Assembly: GCF_003751605.1 (NCBI RefSeq)
Contig: NZ_RJVJ01000001.1
Coordinates: forward strand, 2,294,001-2,358,000
DNA: 64,000 nt
Direction of reading: 5' to 3'
From: Kitasatospora cineracea
GTDB taxonomy: Bacteria > Actinomycetota > Actinomycetes > Streptomycetales > Streptomycetaceae
Within the stretch, counting starts at the first letter, position 1. Every line of letters starts with the position of its first letter. Made by a program: the position numbers and the translations under genes. The notes under the pieces were generated by a model, which ran no database searches, had not been told where the DNA came from, and worked only from the letters and a program-made list of their open reading frames with translations. Of the stretch, positions 50,287-61,098 are shown one piece after another.

Positions 50287-52028
50287 CAGTACTTACGCTC
50301 CATCGGCTGGTAGCGGGTCTGCACGACCGGCTTGTAGTCGAGGCGGATCGAGGTGGAACCGTCCTCGGCCACCTCGCGGTACGCCATGGTGTGCTGCATG
50401 AACTTCACGTCGTCGCGGGTCGGGAAGTCCTCGCGGTAGTGACCGCCGCGGGACTCCTCGCGGGCCAGCGCGGAGACGACCAGGACCTCGGCCAGGTCGA
50501 GCAGGTTGCCCAGCTCGACGGCCTCCAGCAGGTCGGTGTTGTAGCGCGAGCCCTTGTCCGCGATCGAGACGTTCTTGAAGCGCTCCTTGAGCGCCGTGAC
50601 GTCCTCGACGGCCTGCTGCAGGGTCTTGCCGGTGCGGTAGACGGACACGTTGGTGTCCATCGACTCCTGCAGCTCCTGGCGGATCTTGGCGACCGACTCG
50701 GTGCCGGTGGACTCCCGCAGGCCCTCCACCAGCGCCTCGACCAGCGCGCCCGGGTTCTCCGGCAGCGGCACGAAGTCGTGCTTGTCGGAGTACTCGGCGG
50801 CCGCGATGCCCGCCCGGCGGCCGAACACGTTGATGTCCAGCAGCGAGTTGGTGCCCAGGCGGTTGGCGCCGTGCACCGACACGCACGCGACCTCGCCCGC
50901 GGCGTACAGGCCCGGGACGACGTCGGTGTTGTTGCGCAGGACCTCGCCCTCGACGTTGGTCGGGATGCCGCCCATCGCGTAGTGCGCGGTGGGCTGGATC
51001 GGGATCGGGTCCGTGTAGGGCTCGATGCCGAGGTAGGTGCGCGCGAACTCGGTGATGTCCGGCAGCTTGGCGTCCAGCTGCTCCGGCGGCAGGTGGGTCA
51101 GGTCCAGGTAGACGTGGTCGCCCTCGGGGCCGCAGCCGCGGCCGGCCCGGATCTCCGAGTAGATCGCGCGGGAGCACACGTCACGGGACGCGAGGTCCTT
51201 CATGACGGGGGCGTAGCGCTCCATGAAGCGCTCGCCGTCCTTGTTGCGCAGGATGCCGCCCTCGCCGCGGGCGCCCTCGGTGAGCAGGATGCCCATCCGC
51301 CAGATGCCCGTCGGGTGGAACTGGAAGAACTCCATGTCCTCCAGCGGCAGGCCCCGGCGCAGCGCCACGGCCTGGCCGTCACCGGTCAGGGTGTGCGCGT
51401 TCGAGGTGACCTTGAACATCTTGCCGGTGCCGCCGGAGGCGAACACCACGGCCTTGGCCTGGAAGACGTGGATCTCGCCGGTGGCGAGCTCGTACGCCAC
51501 CACGCCGGCCGTGCGGCCCTCGTTGATCAGCAGGTCGAGGACGTAGAACTCGTTGAAGAACTCGACGCCGTGCTTGACGCAGTTCTGGAACAGCGTCTGC
51601 AGGATCATGTGGCCGGTGCGGTCCGCGGCGTAGCAGGACCGGCGGACCGGGGCCTCGCCGTGGTTGCGGGAGTGGCCGCCGAAGCGGCGCTGGTCGATCC
51701 GGCCCTGGTCGGTGCGGGAGAAGGGGAGACCCATCTTCTCCAGGTCGAGGACCGCGTCGATGGCCTCCTTGCACATGATCTCGGCGGCGTCCTGGTCGAC
51801 CAGGTAGTCACCGCCCTTGACCGTGTCGAAGGTGTGCCACTCCCAGTTGTCCTCCTCGACGTTGGCGAGCGCGGCACACATGCCGCCCTGCGCCGCGCCG
51901 GTGTGGGACCGGGTCGGGTAGAGCTTGGTCAGCACCGCGGTGCGGCTGCGCTGCGTCGACTCGATGGCCGCGCGCATGCCGGCGCCGCCGGCGCCGACGA
52001 TGACGGTGTCGTACTGGTGAATCTGCAT
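50286..52028 (-). CDS. sdhA: Succinate dehydrogenase flavoprotein subunit
   Basis: A 580-aa FAD enzyme. VIVGAGGAGMRAAIESTQRS is the dinucleotide fold. LYPTRSHTGAAQGGMCAALA holds the histidine that binds FAD covalently. RFGGHSRNHGEAPVRRSCYA, HPTGIWRMGILLTEGARGEG (active site) and HYAMGGIPTNVEGEVL are intact. It oxidises succinate to fumarate on the inner membrane face. sdhD lies 27 bp upstream. With sucCD and mdh it is one of three TCA steps coded here. Confidence 0.98.
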   Translation of the reverse strand: MQIHQYDTVIVGAGGAGMRAAIESTQRSRTAVLTKLYPTRSHTGAAQGGMCAALANVEEDNWEWHTFDTVKGGDYLVDQDAAEIMCKEAIDAVLDLEKMGLPFSRTDQGRIDQRRFGGHSRNHGEAPVRRSCYAADRTGHMILQTLFQNCVKHGVEFFNEFYVLDLLINEGRTAGVVAYELATGEIHVFQAKAVVFASGGTGKMFKVTSNAHTLTGDGQAVALRRGLPLEDMEFFQFHPTGIWRMGILLTEGARGEGGILRNKDGERFMERYAPVMKDLASRDVCSRAIYSEIRAGRGCGPEGDHVYLDLTHLPPEQLDAKLPDITEFARTYLGIEPYTDPIPIQPTAHYAMGGIPTNVEGEVLRNNTDVVPGLYAAGEVACVSVHGANRLGTNSLLDINVFGRRAGIAAAEYSDKHDFVPLPENPGALVEALVEGLRESTGTESVAKIRQELQESMDTNVSVYRTGKTLQQAVEDVTALKERFKNVSIADKGSRYNTDLLEAVELGNLLDLAEVLVVSALAREESRGGHYREDFPTRDDVKFMQHTMAYREVAEDGSTSIRLDYKPVVQTRYQPMERKY

Positions 52029-52055
52029 GGGGGTCAGTCGCCTCTGGTGGCTCGT

Positions 52056-52544
52056 CTAGATGTTCGGGTCGAAGGTGAAGATCACCAGGGTGCCGAGGAC
52101 GACCGTGAAGACGGTCGCGACACCGAGGAGACCCTTGAGCCACAGACGAGTGGCGTCCTTCTCCGCGTAGTCGTTGATGACGGTGCGCATGCCGTTGGAG
52201 CCGTGCAGCATCGCCAGCCACAGCATCAGCAGGTCCCAGACCTGCCAGAACGGGGACGCCCAGCGGCCCGCCACGAAGGCGAAGCTGACCCGGGAGACAC
52301 CGCCGTCCAGCATCAGGTTGATCAGCAGGTGGCCGAGGACCAGCACCACCAGGACGACACCCGACAGGCGCATGAACAGCCAGGCGAGCATCTCGAAGTT
52401 GGTGCGGGTGCGGCGCGGGGTCTTCTTCGTGCGGGCCCGGGCGGGCTCCACCACGAAGGCGTCGGCCGGGTTGCCGGTGCCCAGTCCCTTGGCGGTGTGG
52501 GCCTGGAGGGAGGGGACCACCAGGTCGTTGGTGTCAGTCGACAT
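52056..52544 (-). CDS. sdhD: Succinate dehydrogenase membrane anchor subunit
   Basis: A 162-aa protein. About 50 polar residues precede three helices (FEMLAWLFMRLSGVVLVVLV, FWQVWDLLMLWLAMLHG, GLLGVATVFTVVLGTLVI). VLGHLLINL carries a likely haem-ligand histidine; RLSG contributes to the quinone site. ATG 52544. It follows sdhC by five bases. Confidence 0.93.
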   Translation of the reverse strand: MSTDTNDLVVPSLQAHTAKGLGTGNPADAFVVEPARARTKKTPRRTRTNFEMLAWLFMRLSGVVLVVLVLGHLLINLMLDGGVSRVSFAFVAGRWASPFWQVWDLLMLWLAMLHGSNGMRTVINDYAEKDATRLWLKGLLGVATVFTVVLGTLVIFTFDPNI

Positions 52545-52549
52545 CAGGA

Positions 52550-52930
52550 TCAGCCCCCGAACCAGGTGCGAAGGGTGTGCTCGAGGACGGGGTAGAAGGC
52601 GCCGGCCATCAGGACGACCCAGACGCCCACGACGGTCCACAGCATCTGCTTCTGGTACTTCGGGCCCTTGGCCCAGAAGTCCACCGCCACGACCCGCAGA
52701 CCGTTCAGGGCGTGGAACAGGATGGCGGCCACCAGGCCGTACTCCATCAGGTTCACCAGCCAGAACTTGTAGGTGGCGATCACCGAGTCGTAGGCCTCGG
52801 GCGACACCCGCACCAGGGCGGTGTCCAGGACATGTGCGAACAGGAAGAAGAAGATCAGGACGCCGGTGACTCGGTGAGCCACCCAGCTCCACATGCCTTC
52901 CCGGCCGCGGTACAGCGTTCCAGCCGGCAC
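52550..52930 (-). CDS. sdhC: Succinate dehydrogenase cytochrome b556 subunit
   Basis: A 126-aa protein with three helices. MWSWVAHRVTGVLIFFFLFA contains the SxxxRxTG-like quinone-site segment, FLFAHVLDTALVR a possible haem ligand, and AAILFHALNGLRVVAVDFWA another histidine. GTG 52930 follows GGAGGG. First gene of the sdhCDAB operon. Its promoter should lie in the AT-richer spacer 52931-53175. Confidence 0.95.
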   Translation of the reverse strand: MPAGTLYRGREGMWSWVAHRVTGVLIFFFLFAHVLDTALVRVSPEAYDSVIATYKFWLVNLMEYGLVAAILFHALNGLRVVAVDFWAKGPKYQKQMLWTVVGVWVVLMAGAFYPVLEHTLRTWFGG

Positions 52931-53175
52931 GGAAAACCCTCCGGAAGCGGTTCGGGGGCTCGGCCGGCTTCGGTGTCGGTCAGCCCGGCCGGATACGGTC
53001 CACCGGCCGCGAGCATCCTATCGACGCGCCGTCGGCAACCGCCGTCGGGGGCCCCTGGTGTGATCAATCAGGCACGCACGGCCTAATCGGAACGGGAACC
53101 GTGACGCTGCGTCACCACTCGGCTGCGCTACGGTACGCCTCCCGCTCCCCCCGCCGCCCAGCCGAGAGGCCCGCC

Positions 53176-53943
53176 GTGCGACCCCTGCCCGCCCTCGCCG
53201 CCCCCACCGCCCTCGCGCTCGCGCTCGCCGCGGCCGGCTGCACCGGCGCGCCGCGCCCGCCCTCCACCGACGCCGCGGTGACCACCGCGGCGGCCTCCGC
53301 CGGGAGCCCCGCCGGGCCCGAGTACGACGCCGTCGCGGTGCGCGCGCTGGCCGTCACCGACGCCGACCTCGCCCCCGGCTGGCACGTCACCCTGATGCAG
53401 CCCGGCCGGAACGACATCTCCAGCCCCCCGCAGACCGCCGACGCCCCGGCCTGCCAGCCCGTCCTGGACGCCCTCACCCCGTCCAAGGACGCGGCCGGCC
53501 CGCTGGCCGAGACCGACCTCGAGATCGCCCGGGCCGGCGACACCCCCGCCTCGCTCTACACCGCGGTGCTGGCCTTCCGGCCCGGCCGGGCCGCCGCCGT
53601 GCACTCCGGGCTCGACCGGGTCCTCGACCGCTGCCGGGCGTTCACCTCCACCGCCGGCCGGCACCTGCTCACCCGCCTCGACACGCCCACCCCCGGAGGA
53701 GCCGACGCCGCGACCGCCTTCACCCTCACGAATGAAACCGGCGGCACCACCATCGTCCAGCGCGCCCTGGTCACCCGGACCGGGGACCTGCTGGCGGTCT
53801 TCACCACCCTCGACGCGACGGGGCACCCGGCACCGGAGCCGGACCGGGACGTGGTGGCGGCGCAGCTGGCCAGGTTCGGCCGGAACGGGAAGCGGCCGGG
53901 GCCCCCGGAAGGGGCCCCGGCCGGGGGATCCGTCAGCTCTTGA
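53176..53943 (+). CDS. Putative lipoprotein
   Basis: A 255-aa protein. The signal peptide (AALAAPTALALALAAAGC type) ends in the lipobox LAAAGC, so it should be lipidated and anchored on the outer face. The mature domain has VRALAVTDADLAPGWHVTLM, CQPVLDALTPS and ITSTAGR-like segments with paired cysteines and resembles a PknH-sensor/LpqN-like fold only weakly. GTG 53176 follows GAGAGG. Its 3' end holds the terminator hairpin and overlaps the convergent gene by 11 bp. Function unknown. Confidence 0.78.
   Translation: MRPLPALAAPTALALALAAAGCTGAPRPPSTDAAVTTAAASAGSPAGPEYDAVAVRALAVTDADLAPGWHVTLMQPGRNDISSPPQTADAPACQPVLDALTPSKDAAGPLAETDLEIARAGDTPASLYTAVLAFRPGRAAAVHSGLDRVLDRCRAFTSTAGRHLLTRLDTPTPGGADAATAFTLTNETGGTTIVQRALVTRTGDLLAVFTTLDATGHPAPEPDRDVVAAQLARFGRNGKRPGPPEGAPAGGSVSS
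53894..53922. terminator. Hairpin inside the end of the lipoprotein gene
   Basis: GGCCGGGGCCCC (53894-53905) pairs with 53911-53922 over CGGAA. It is coded within the last 17 codons of the lipoprotein and lies just beyond the OHCU gene end, so it may terminate the latter. Confidence 0.6.
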
Positions 53944-54463
53944 CCGCGACCAGGTGCTCGAGGCGGCTGAGCGCGATCCGGCGCAACTCCTCGGCGGAGA
54001 CCAGGCGTTCCTCGTCGGGGTCGTGGGCGAGCCGGGTGCGGAGCGAGGTGAGGACGGCGTCCAGCATCTCCTCGGGGTCGACGCCGTCCAGGCAGACCAC
54101 GAAGACGTGCCCGAACCGGGCCTCGTACGCGGCGTGGGCGGCGCGCAGCGCGGTGTGCGCCGCCTGGCTGCCGGGGGCGCGCATGCCGAGCAGCGGCTGG
54201 GGCATCCAGCTCTCGTCGGCGAGGGCCTCCGCGAGGTCCGCGGGGCGCAGGTCGTAGCTGGCCTCGCTGGCCGCGGCGAGCAGGGACTCTATGTCGGGAT
54301 AGGGGCGGTGGGCGGTGAGGCGGAGGGCCCAGCGGTGGCTGCCGCAACAGGCGAGCAGCGCCTCCTCCACCGCACCGGAGTCGGCTTCGTTGAACCGGTG
54401 AAGCCCCAGCAGGGACGGTGCCGACCGCACGTCGAGACGCTGCGGCGGGATGTCGCTGGCCAG
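53933..54463 (-). CDS. OHCU decarboxylase-like protein (ureide pathway)
   Basis: A 176-aa helical protein. LHRFNEADSGAVEEALLACC, then YEARFGHVFVVCLDGVDPEE and LRTRLAHDPDEERLVSAEEL, match OHCU decarboxylase, which converts the product of urate oxidation to S-allantoin. The catalytic histidine is probably that of LTAHRPYPD, but the usual HP order is altered. No ATG or GTG with a ribosome site precedes the domain; AGGAGG lies five bases before CTG 54463, so I propose a CTG start. GTG 54430 is the conventional alternative. No other ureide gene is near. Confidence 0.72.
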   Translation of the reverse strand: MASDIPPQRLDVRSAPSLLGLHRFNEADSGAVEEALLACCGSHRWALRLTAHRPYPDIESLLAAASEASYDLRPADLAEALADESWMPQPLLGMRAPGSQAAHTALRAAHAAYEARFGHVFVVCLDGVDPEEMLDAVLTSLRTRLAHDPDEERLVSAEELRRIALSRLEHLVAVKS

Positions 54464-54613
54464 CGGATCCTCCTCGTGAGGGCAGGAAGGCGGAATGCTG
54501 CAGAGACGGGGGGGTGAGCCAGGGAAGGCGGGTGCGGCGGTGCCGCCGCGCGGGGCCGGTACAGCTCGGCGGGGCAGCGCCTCCACGGTAGTTGAGGGCT
54601 CATCAGTTGGGGA

Positions 54614-54664
54614 GGCGGCGGGCCGATTTCACCCGATCGAGCTATCAAGTTGTGACCCGCCGCC
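54614..54664 (-). terminator. Possible terminator after the SDR gene
   Basis: GGCGGCGGG (54614-54622) pairs with CCCGCCGCC (54656-54664) around a 33-nt AT-richer loop. The loop also holds TTGATA on the minus strand, perhaps a -35 for the OHCU gene. Confidence 0.4.
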
Positions 54665-54686
54665 CTTTCCGTTCACGCGGAACGGA

Positions 54687-55430
54687 TCAACTGGCCCGGT
54701 GCACCTTGTGGTTGGCGGCCTGGGCGCGGGGCCGGACCACCAGCAGGTCGATGTTCACGTGGGCGGGCCGGGTGACCGCCCAGGAGACGGTGTCGGCGAC
54801 GTCCTCCGAGGTGAGCGGCTCGGCGACGCCCGCGTAGACCGCGTCCGCCTTCTCCCGGTCGCCGCGGAAGCGGGTCAGCGCGAAGCCCTCCGACTTCACC
54901 ATGCCGGGCGCGATCTCGATCACCCGGACCGGCTCGGCCACGAGTTCGAGGCGCAGGGTCTGGGCCACCGAGTGGACGGCGTGCTTGGCCGCCACGTACC
55001 CGCCGCCGCCCTCGTACGCGGCCAGCGCCGCGGTCGAGGACATGATCAGCACGGTGCCCCCGCCGGTGGCGCGCAGCGCGGGCAGCAGCGCCTGGGTCAG
55101 GTGCAGCACGCCGATCACGTTGACCTCGTACATGGTGCGCCAGTCCGCCGGGTCGCCGTTCTCGACGCTCTCCGCGCCGAGCGCGCCGCCCGCGTTGTTC
55201 ACCAGCACGTCGACCCGGCCCACCTCGGCGGCGAACGCGTCCACCGCGGCCCGGTCGGTGACGTCCAGGGTGTAGGGGCGGCCGCCGATCTCCTTCGCCA
55301 GCGCCTCGATCCGCTCGGTGCGGCGGGCGGTCAGCACCACCTCGAAGCCGTCCGCGGCCAGTCGGCGGGCGGTCGCCGCCCCGATTCCGCTGCTGGCGCC
55401 GGTGACCACGGCCACCTTCTGCTCGGTCAT
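54687..55430 (-). CDS. SDR-family oxidoreductase
   Basis: A 247-aa classical short-chain dehydrogenase. VAVVTGASSGIGAATARRLA binds NADP (TGxxxGIG). VDVLVNNAGGAL is NNAG. MSSTAALAAYEGGGGYVAAK supplies the catalytic Ser, Tyr and Lys. RVIEIAPGMVKSEGFALTRF completes the cofactor loop. YdfG/serine-dehydrogenase-like; substrate unknown. ATG 55430 follows GAGGAG. It is divergent from the mutase gene. Confidence 0.93.
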   Translation of the reverse strand: MTEQKVAVVTGASSGIGAATARRLAADGFEVVLTARRTERIEALAKEIGGRPYTLDVTDRAAVDAFAAEVGRVDVLVNNAGGALGAESVENGDPADWRTMYEVNVIGVLHLTQALLPALRATGGGTVLIMSSTAALAAYEGGGGYVAAKHAVHSVAQTLRLELVAEPVRVIEIAPGMVKSEGFALTRFRGDREKADAVYAGVAEPLTSEDVADTVSWAVTRPAHVNIDLLVVRPRAQAANHKVHRAS

Positions 55431-55613
55431 GTTCGTGCACTCCTCGTGTGTCCGGTCGGTGGACTGATCATCCCAAGGAGCGGGTTGCGGATGTTGTGAG
55501 CAAGGTCCCAGCCGTGGCATCTGTCTGCTCCCGACGGGGCACGGCTACATTGCGTATCCAGCCGACCCGTTAATCGGCGCTAACCCTCACACCTTTCCCC
55601 GCGGAGGACACCC

Positions 55614-57203
<1,590 letters not shown>

Positions 57204-57283
57204 GCCGCCGCGCCGCAAGGGGCGGCGGCGCTCCGGCGGTGCGACCCGCCGCCGGTGCCGCGACCTTGCCGGCGTGCGCCCTC

Positions 57284-57324
57284 CGCTTCGCGCGGTTCCC
57301 CGCGCCCCCGACGGGGCGCGGGAA
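57284..57324. repeat. Dispersed hairpin repeat, copy 5
   Basis: CGCTTCGCGCGGTTCCCCGC followed by GCCCCCGACGGGGCGCGGGA. Left and right halves pair with one bulge. Same family as 10475, 17105 and 29162. Confidence 0.75.
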
Positions 57325-57330
57325 CGGGGA

Positions 57331-57365
57331 GAGGGGCTGCCGGGGGAATCCCCCGACAGCCCCTC
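57331..57365. terminator. Bidirectional terminator after the mutase gene
   Basis: GAGGGGCTGCCGGGGG pairs with CCCCCGACAGCCCCTC (one mismatch) over a 3-nt loop, between convergent mutase and S53 protease genes. Confidence 0.82.
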
Positions 57366-57381
57366 CGCCGTGTGCCGCCGG

Positions 57382-59436
57382 TTACTTCTTGATGGCGAAG
57401 GACTTGAAGAAGTCCTTGCCCGGGGAGCCCAGGCCGGTGGCGGTGTCGTAGCCGCGGTCGGCCGAGAGGCCGAAGTCGGCGCCGATCTTGTAGAGGCGGA
57501 CCCGGAGCGAGCCGCTCACCACGCCGAGGTCGACCACGTTGCCGCGCTTGGTGTGGACGGCGTCGTCGTTCACGTCGTGGAAGGCCTTGCTGCCGGCCCG
57601 GTCGTAGAGGGCCGGGTTGGCGAAGCCGAGGGCGCGGCCGCCGCGGGACTGGATGGCGTTGGCGAACATCGCGGCGGTCTCCGGGGCGGAGACCGAGGTG
57701 CCGCCGTAGCCGCCCTCGCTGTAGGCGCCGCCGTCGGTGAAGCCGACCAGGGTGGCGGCGACCAGGTCACCGCTCATGGCGATGTCGGGGGTGGCGCGCA
57801 GCGGGGTGGCGGACTTGGTGCCGTCGGCCGCGGTCTTGGAGATCCGGTCGGAGACGACGCCCTGCTGGTACCACGGCTGGGCGAAGTCCTTGGAGACGCC
57901 GCCGCCACCGCCGAAGTAGAAGGTGCCGGGGAACGGGCTCCAGGACTTCTGGTCGGCGGAGAGCACCGAGCGCAGGTCGCCCATCGAGACCTCGGCGCCG
58001 TACTTGCCGGCCTTGTTGTCCAGCTGGAGGGCGGTGCCGCCGACCGAGGTGACCCACGGCGAGGCGGACGGCCAGTCGGTCTGCGCCTGGTTGGTGTCCT
58101 TCTGGCAGTTGGCGCCGGTGGCGGCCGCGCCCGGGGAGCTGTCGCCGCAGTCGCCGGAGGAGAAGGTGAAGCCGATGCCGGTCACCGCGCCGAGCTGGAA
58201 GATCTGGTTGTCGGCGGCGACCACGGCCGGGTCGATGTCGCCCCCGGTGCCGTGCATGATCTCGCCCCAGGAGTTGGAGACGATGTCGGCCAGGTGCCCG
58301 TCGACGACCTTGGCCATCGCGTCGTACAGGTCCTCGTCGTAGCAGGAGTTGCCGCCGACGTAGACGACCTGCGCGTCGGGCGCGAGGCCGTGGACCATCT
58401 CGACGTCGAGCGCCTCCTCGCCGGCCCAGCCGGCCGGGCCGCCGCACTCGTCCTCGTGGGTCCACTTGTCCGGGGTGACGTACTCGGTGTACTGGCCCGG
58501 CTTGAACGGCTGGTCGCCGTGCAGCGAGGAGTAGTGGTTGGCGTCCTGCTCCATGGTGGACAGGCCGTAGGCGTCGATGATCGCCACCCGGGCGCCCTTG
58601 CCGGAGACCTTGGCGTCGGTGACGCCGTAGGCCTTGCGCAGCTGGGAGGGGACGTACGAGCAGGGGGCGAAGGGCTCGTTCTTCTCGTAGCCGACCGGGG
58701 CGCCCTTGGCGGTCTTGGAGCCGTAGCCGTCCTCGGAGCAGGTCGGCACGTCCGGCAGGGTGGCCGGGGCCTTCTTGTCCGGGGCGGCGAGCCGGGCGGC
58801 GGCGTTCGCGCGCTGCTCGGCCTCGCGCACCGAGGTGGCGGTCGAGCTGTTCTTGTGGATCGCGTCGGCCAGGCCGGAGACGGCCAGCACCGAGCCGGCC
58901 ACCGCGGCGGGGACCTTGGCGTCGGCGGTGGGCGCGCGGTGGGTGCCGTCCGGGGTGCGGTAGTTGTGGAAGCCGGTGCCGAAGGCCTTGGCCATCGCGG
59001 CGGTGGAGCCGGCCACCTGCACGTAGTGGTCGGTGCTGGCGGAGACCGTCAGGCCCGCGCCGGTCACCCAGTCGGTGACGGCCTTGACCTGCTCCGGGCC
59101 GGCGCCGAACTTCGCCCGGACCTGGTCCGAGGTCAGGTACTGGCCGTAGGAGCCCGAGTTCGGGTCGGAGACGGCCTTGGCGAGTGCGGCCAGGCCGCTG
59201 GCGTCGCGGCCGGCCAGGTAGATCCGCGCGGTGGCCGGGGCGGCCGCGTCGGCGGCGCCGGCGTCGGCCTGCGGGGTGGCCCACTCGGGGTGGGTGCCGG
59301 GCAGCGCCTGGGCGCCGTCGCCGGCCGGGGTGGCGGCGGAGGCCGGAGCGACCGCGCCGAGGGTGGCGAGGATGAGTGCGGCGGCGACGGTGGCCGGTGC
59401 GATGCTCTTGGCGAGCTTGTTGCGCGCGATGGGCAC
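57382..59436 (-). CDS. S53 family (sedolisin/kumamolisin-like) secreted protease
   Basis: A 684-aa secreted protein. Signal peptide KLAKSIAPATVAAALILATL, cleavage after ASA. The pro-domain (to about residue 230) has SYGQYLTSDQVRAKF and VAGSTAAMAKAFGTGFHNYR, typical activation-peptide motifs. The catalytic set is E340 and D344 (EEALDVEM), oxyanion D429 (SSGDCGDSS) and S581 (GGTSVSAP). YDTATGLGSPG gives the calcium site. Start GTG 59436 follows GGGGG. Known S53 enzymes are acid-active; this one probably feeds on external protein. It is convergent with the mutase. Confidence 0.93.
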   Translation of the reverse strand: MPIARNKLAKSIAPATVAAALILATLGAVAPASAATPAGDGAQALPGTHPEWATPQADAGAADAAAPATARIYLAGRDASGLAALAKAVSDPNSGSYGQYLTSDQVRAKFGAGPEQVKAVTDWVTGAGLTVSASTDHYVQVAGSTAAMAKAFGTGFHNYRTPDGTHRAPTADAKVPAAVAGSVLAVSGLADAIHKNSSTATSVREAEQRANAAARLAAPDKKAPATLPDVPTCSEDGYGSKTAKGAPVGYEKNEPFAPCSYVPSQLRKAYGVTDAKVSGKGARVAIIDAYGLSTMEQDANHYSSLHGDQPFKPGQYTEYVTPDKWTHEDECGGPAGWAGEEALDVEMVHGLAPDAQVVYVGGNSCYDEDLYDAMAKVVDGHLADIVSNSWGEIMHGTGGDIDPAVVAADNQIFQLGAVTGIGFTFSSGDCGDSSPGAAATGANCQKDTNQAQTDWPSASPWVTSVGGTALQLDNKAGKYGAEVSMGDLRSVLSADQKSWSPFPGTFYFGGGGGVSKDFAQPWYQQGVVSDRISKTAADGTKSATPLRATPDIAMSGDLVAATLVGFTDGGAYSEGGYGGTSVSAPETAAMFANAIQSRGGRALGFANPALYDRAGSKAFHDVNDDAVHTKRGNVVDLGVVSGSLRVRLYKIGADFGLSADRGYDTATGLGSPGKDFFKSFAIKK

Positions 59437-59833
59437 GTCGGTCCCCCCTTCTCGTTCGATGGATCGTCGGCTGCCCCTCGTGAGGGCGTGACGAGGTGCG
59501 CCGCGAGCGGAAGACCCCCCACCGCGGCACCGGAGTTGACTGTGCGGAAGCTGTCTATTCGGACTGATGTACGCCACTCAAGAGCAGGTCCGAAAGCTTT
59601 ACCCCCGCATGACTCGATCGGGGGAAACGTTTGACCGGGGCGCTCCGGGGCCCGCACGGAGCAGCCGCCGTGTCCGATCGCCGGTGCGGGTCGTTGCACA
59701 GGGGCAGGGGGGTCGGAACGAAGGGCGGCGAAACGAAGTGTCCTACCCACCCCAGCGGCCGCTATGCACCCATCCGGTGATCAGTTCTCCGGAACCCGGG
59801 CCAAAACCCCACCGTCGGCCTACTCTTGTCAAG
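59437..59833. other. Divergent promoter region S53 protease / M20 amidohydrolase
   Basis: These 397 bp have no convincing gene. Minus-strand TTGAGT (59581-59576), 18 bp and TAGACA (59557-59552) could be the protease promoter, giving a leader near 110 nt. CCCCCG and CGGGGG at about 59602-59625 form a hairpin. TACTCT (59821-59826) is seven bases before the M20 GTG and may be its -10. Confidence 0.5.
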
Positions 59834-61084
59834 GTGAACGATCCCCAGCCGGCAGCCGCCGCCACCGTCACCGCCGCCCGCCCGCCCGCCGACCTGCGCG
59901 CCCGGGTGGCGTCGTACCGGGACGAGTTGATCGAGCTGCGCCGTGACCTCCACCGGCACCCCGAGCTCGGCCGCCAGGAGTTCCGCACCACCCGGCTGCT
60001 GCGCGAGCGGCTGGTCGCCGCCGGGCTGGAGCCGCGGGTGCTGCCGGGCGGCACCGGGCTGCTGGTGGACCTCGTCCCGCCGGGCACCGCGCCGGGCACC
60101 CCGCTGCTGGCGTTCCGCGCCGACATCGACGCGCTGCCGATCGACGACGCCAAGCAGGACGTGCCATACCGCTCCACGCTCCCCGGCCGGGCGCACGCCT
60201 GCGGCCACGACGTGCACACCGCGGTGGTGCTCGGCACCGGCCTGGTGCTGGCCGAGGCGCTGGCCGCCGGGGAGTTGGCCCGCCCGGTGCGGCTGATCTT
60301 CCAGCCCGCCGAGGAGATGATGCCCGGCGGCGCGCTGGACGTCGTCGCGGCCGGCGGGATGGAGGGGGTCGGCCGGATCTTCGCCGTGCACTGCGACCCC
60401 AAGGTGCCGGTCGGCCGGATCGGGCTGAAGACCGGGGCGATCACCTCGGCCTGCGACAAGGTGCGGATCGCGCTGGACGGCCCGGGCGGGCACACCGCCC
60501 GCCCGCACCTGACCACCGACCTGGTCACCGCGGTGGCCAAGCTGGCCGCCGAGCTGCCCGCCGGGCTCTCCCGCCGGATGGACCCGCGCTGGGGCGTCTC
60601 GCTGGTGTGGGGGCGGATCGCGTCCGGCTCCGCGCCGAACGTGATCCCGCAGCACGCCGAACTGGAGGGCACCGTCCGCTGCCTGGAGCTGGCCGGCTGG
60701 CGGGAGACGCCGGAGGTGCTGGAGGAGCTGGTCGCGCACCTGGCCGAGACGCACCGCGCCAAGTGGACGCTGGACTACCACCGGGGCGTCCCGCCGGTGG
60801 TCAACGAGGCCGCGTCGATCGACCAGTTGGAGACCGCGATGAACGCCCGGTTCGCCGACGGGAGCGGCCCGGTGGTCGAGCCCACCGAGCAGAGCCTGGG
60901 CGGCGAGGACTTCTCCTGGTACCTGGAGCACGCCCCCGGCGCGCTGGCCCGGCTCGGGGTGCGCGGCCCGCACGAGAAGGGCTCGCGCGACCTCCACCAG
61001 GGCGACTTCGACGCGGACGAGCGGGCGATCGGCATCGGCGTCGAACTGTTCGCCGCGCTGGCGCTGGAGCACGCCCGGATCTGA
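59834..61084 (+). CDS. M20 family amidohydrolase / peptidase
   Basis: A 416-aa cytoplasmic metalloenzyme. Metal ligands: HACGHDVHT (H and D), IFQPAEEMMPGG (EE pair) and FAVHCDP. GGHTARPHLTTDLVTAVA starts the dimerisation domain, and QSLGGEDFSWYLEHAPG contains the last glutamate. Similar enzymes cut N-acyl amino acids, hippurate or IAA conjugates. No signal peptide. GTG 59834 lies behind GTCAAG and seven bases after TACTCT, so the mRNA may be leaderless. Substrate unknown. Confidence 0.92.
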   Translation: MNDPQPAAAATVTAARPPADLRARVASYRDELIELRRDLHRHPELGRQEFRTTRLLRERLVAAGLEPRVLPGGTGLLVDLVPPGTAPGTPLLAFRADIDALPIDDAKQDVPYRSTLPGRAHACGHDVHTAVVLGTGLVLAEALAAGELARPVRLIFQPAEEMMPGGALDVVAAGGMEGVGRIFAVHCDPKVPVGRIGLKTGAITSACDKVRIALDGPGGHTARPHLTTDLVTAVAKLAAELPAGLSRRMDPRWGVSLVWGRIASGSAPNVIPQHAELEGTVRCLELAGWRETPEVLEELVAHLAETHRAKWTLDYHRGVPPVVNEAASIDQLETAMNARFADGSGPVVEPTEQSLGGEDFSWYLEHAPGALARLGVRGPHEKGSRDLHQGDFDADERAIGIGVELFAALALEHARI

Positions 61085-61098
61085 CCCGGTTCGCGCGC

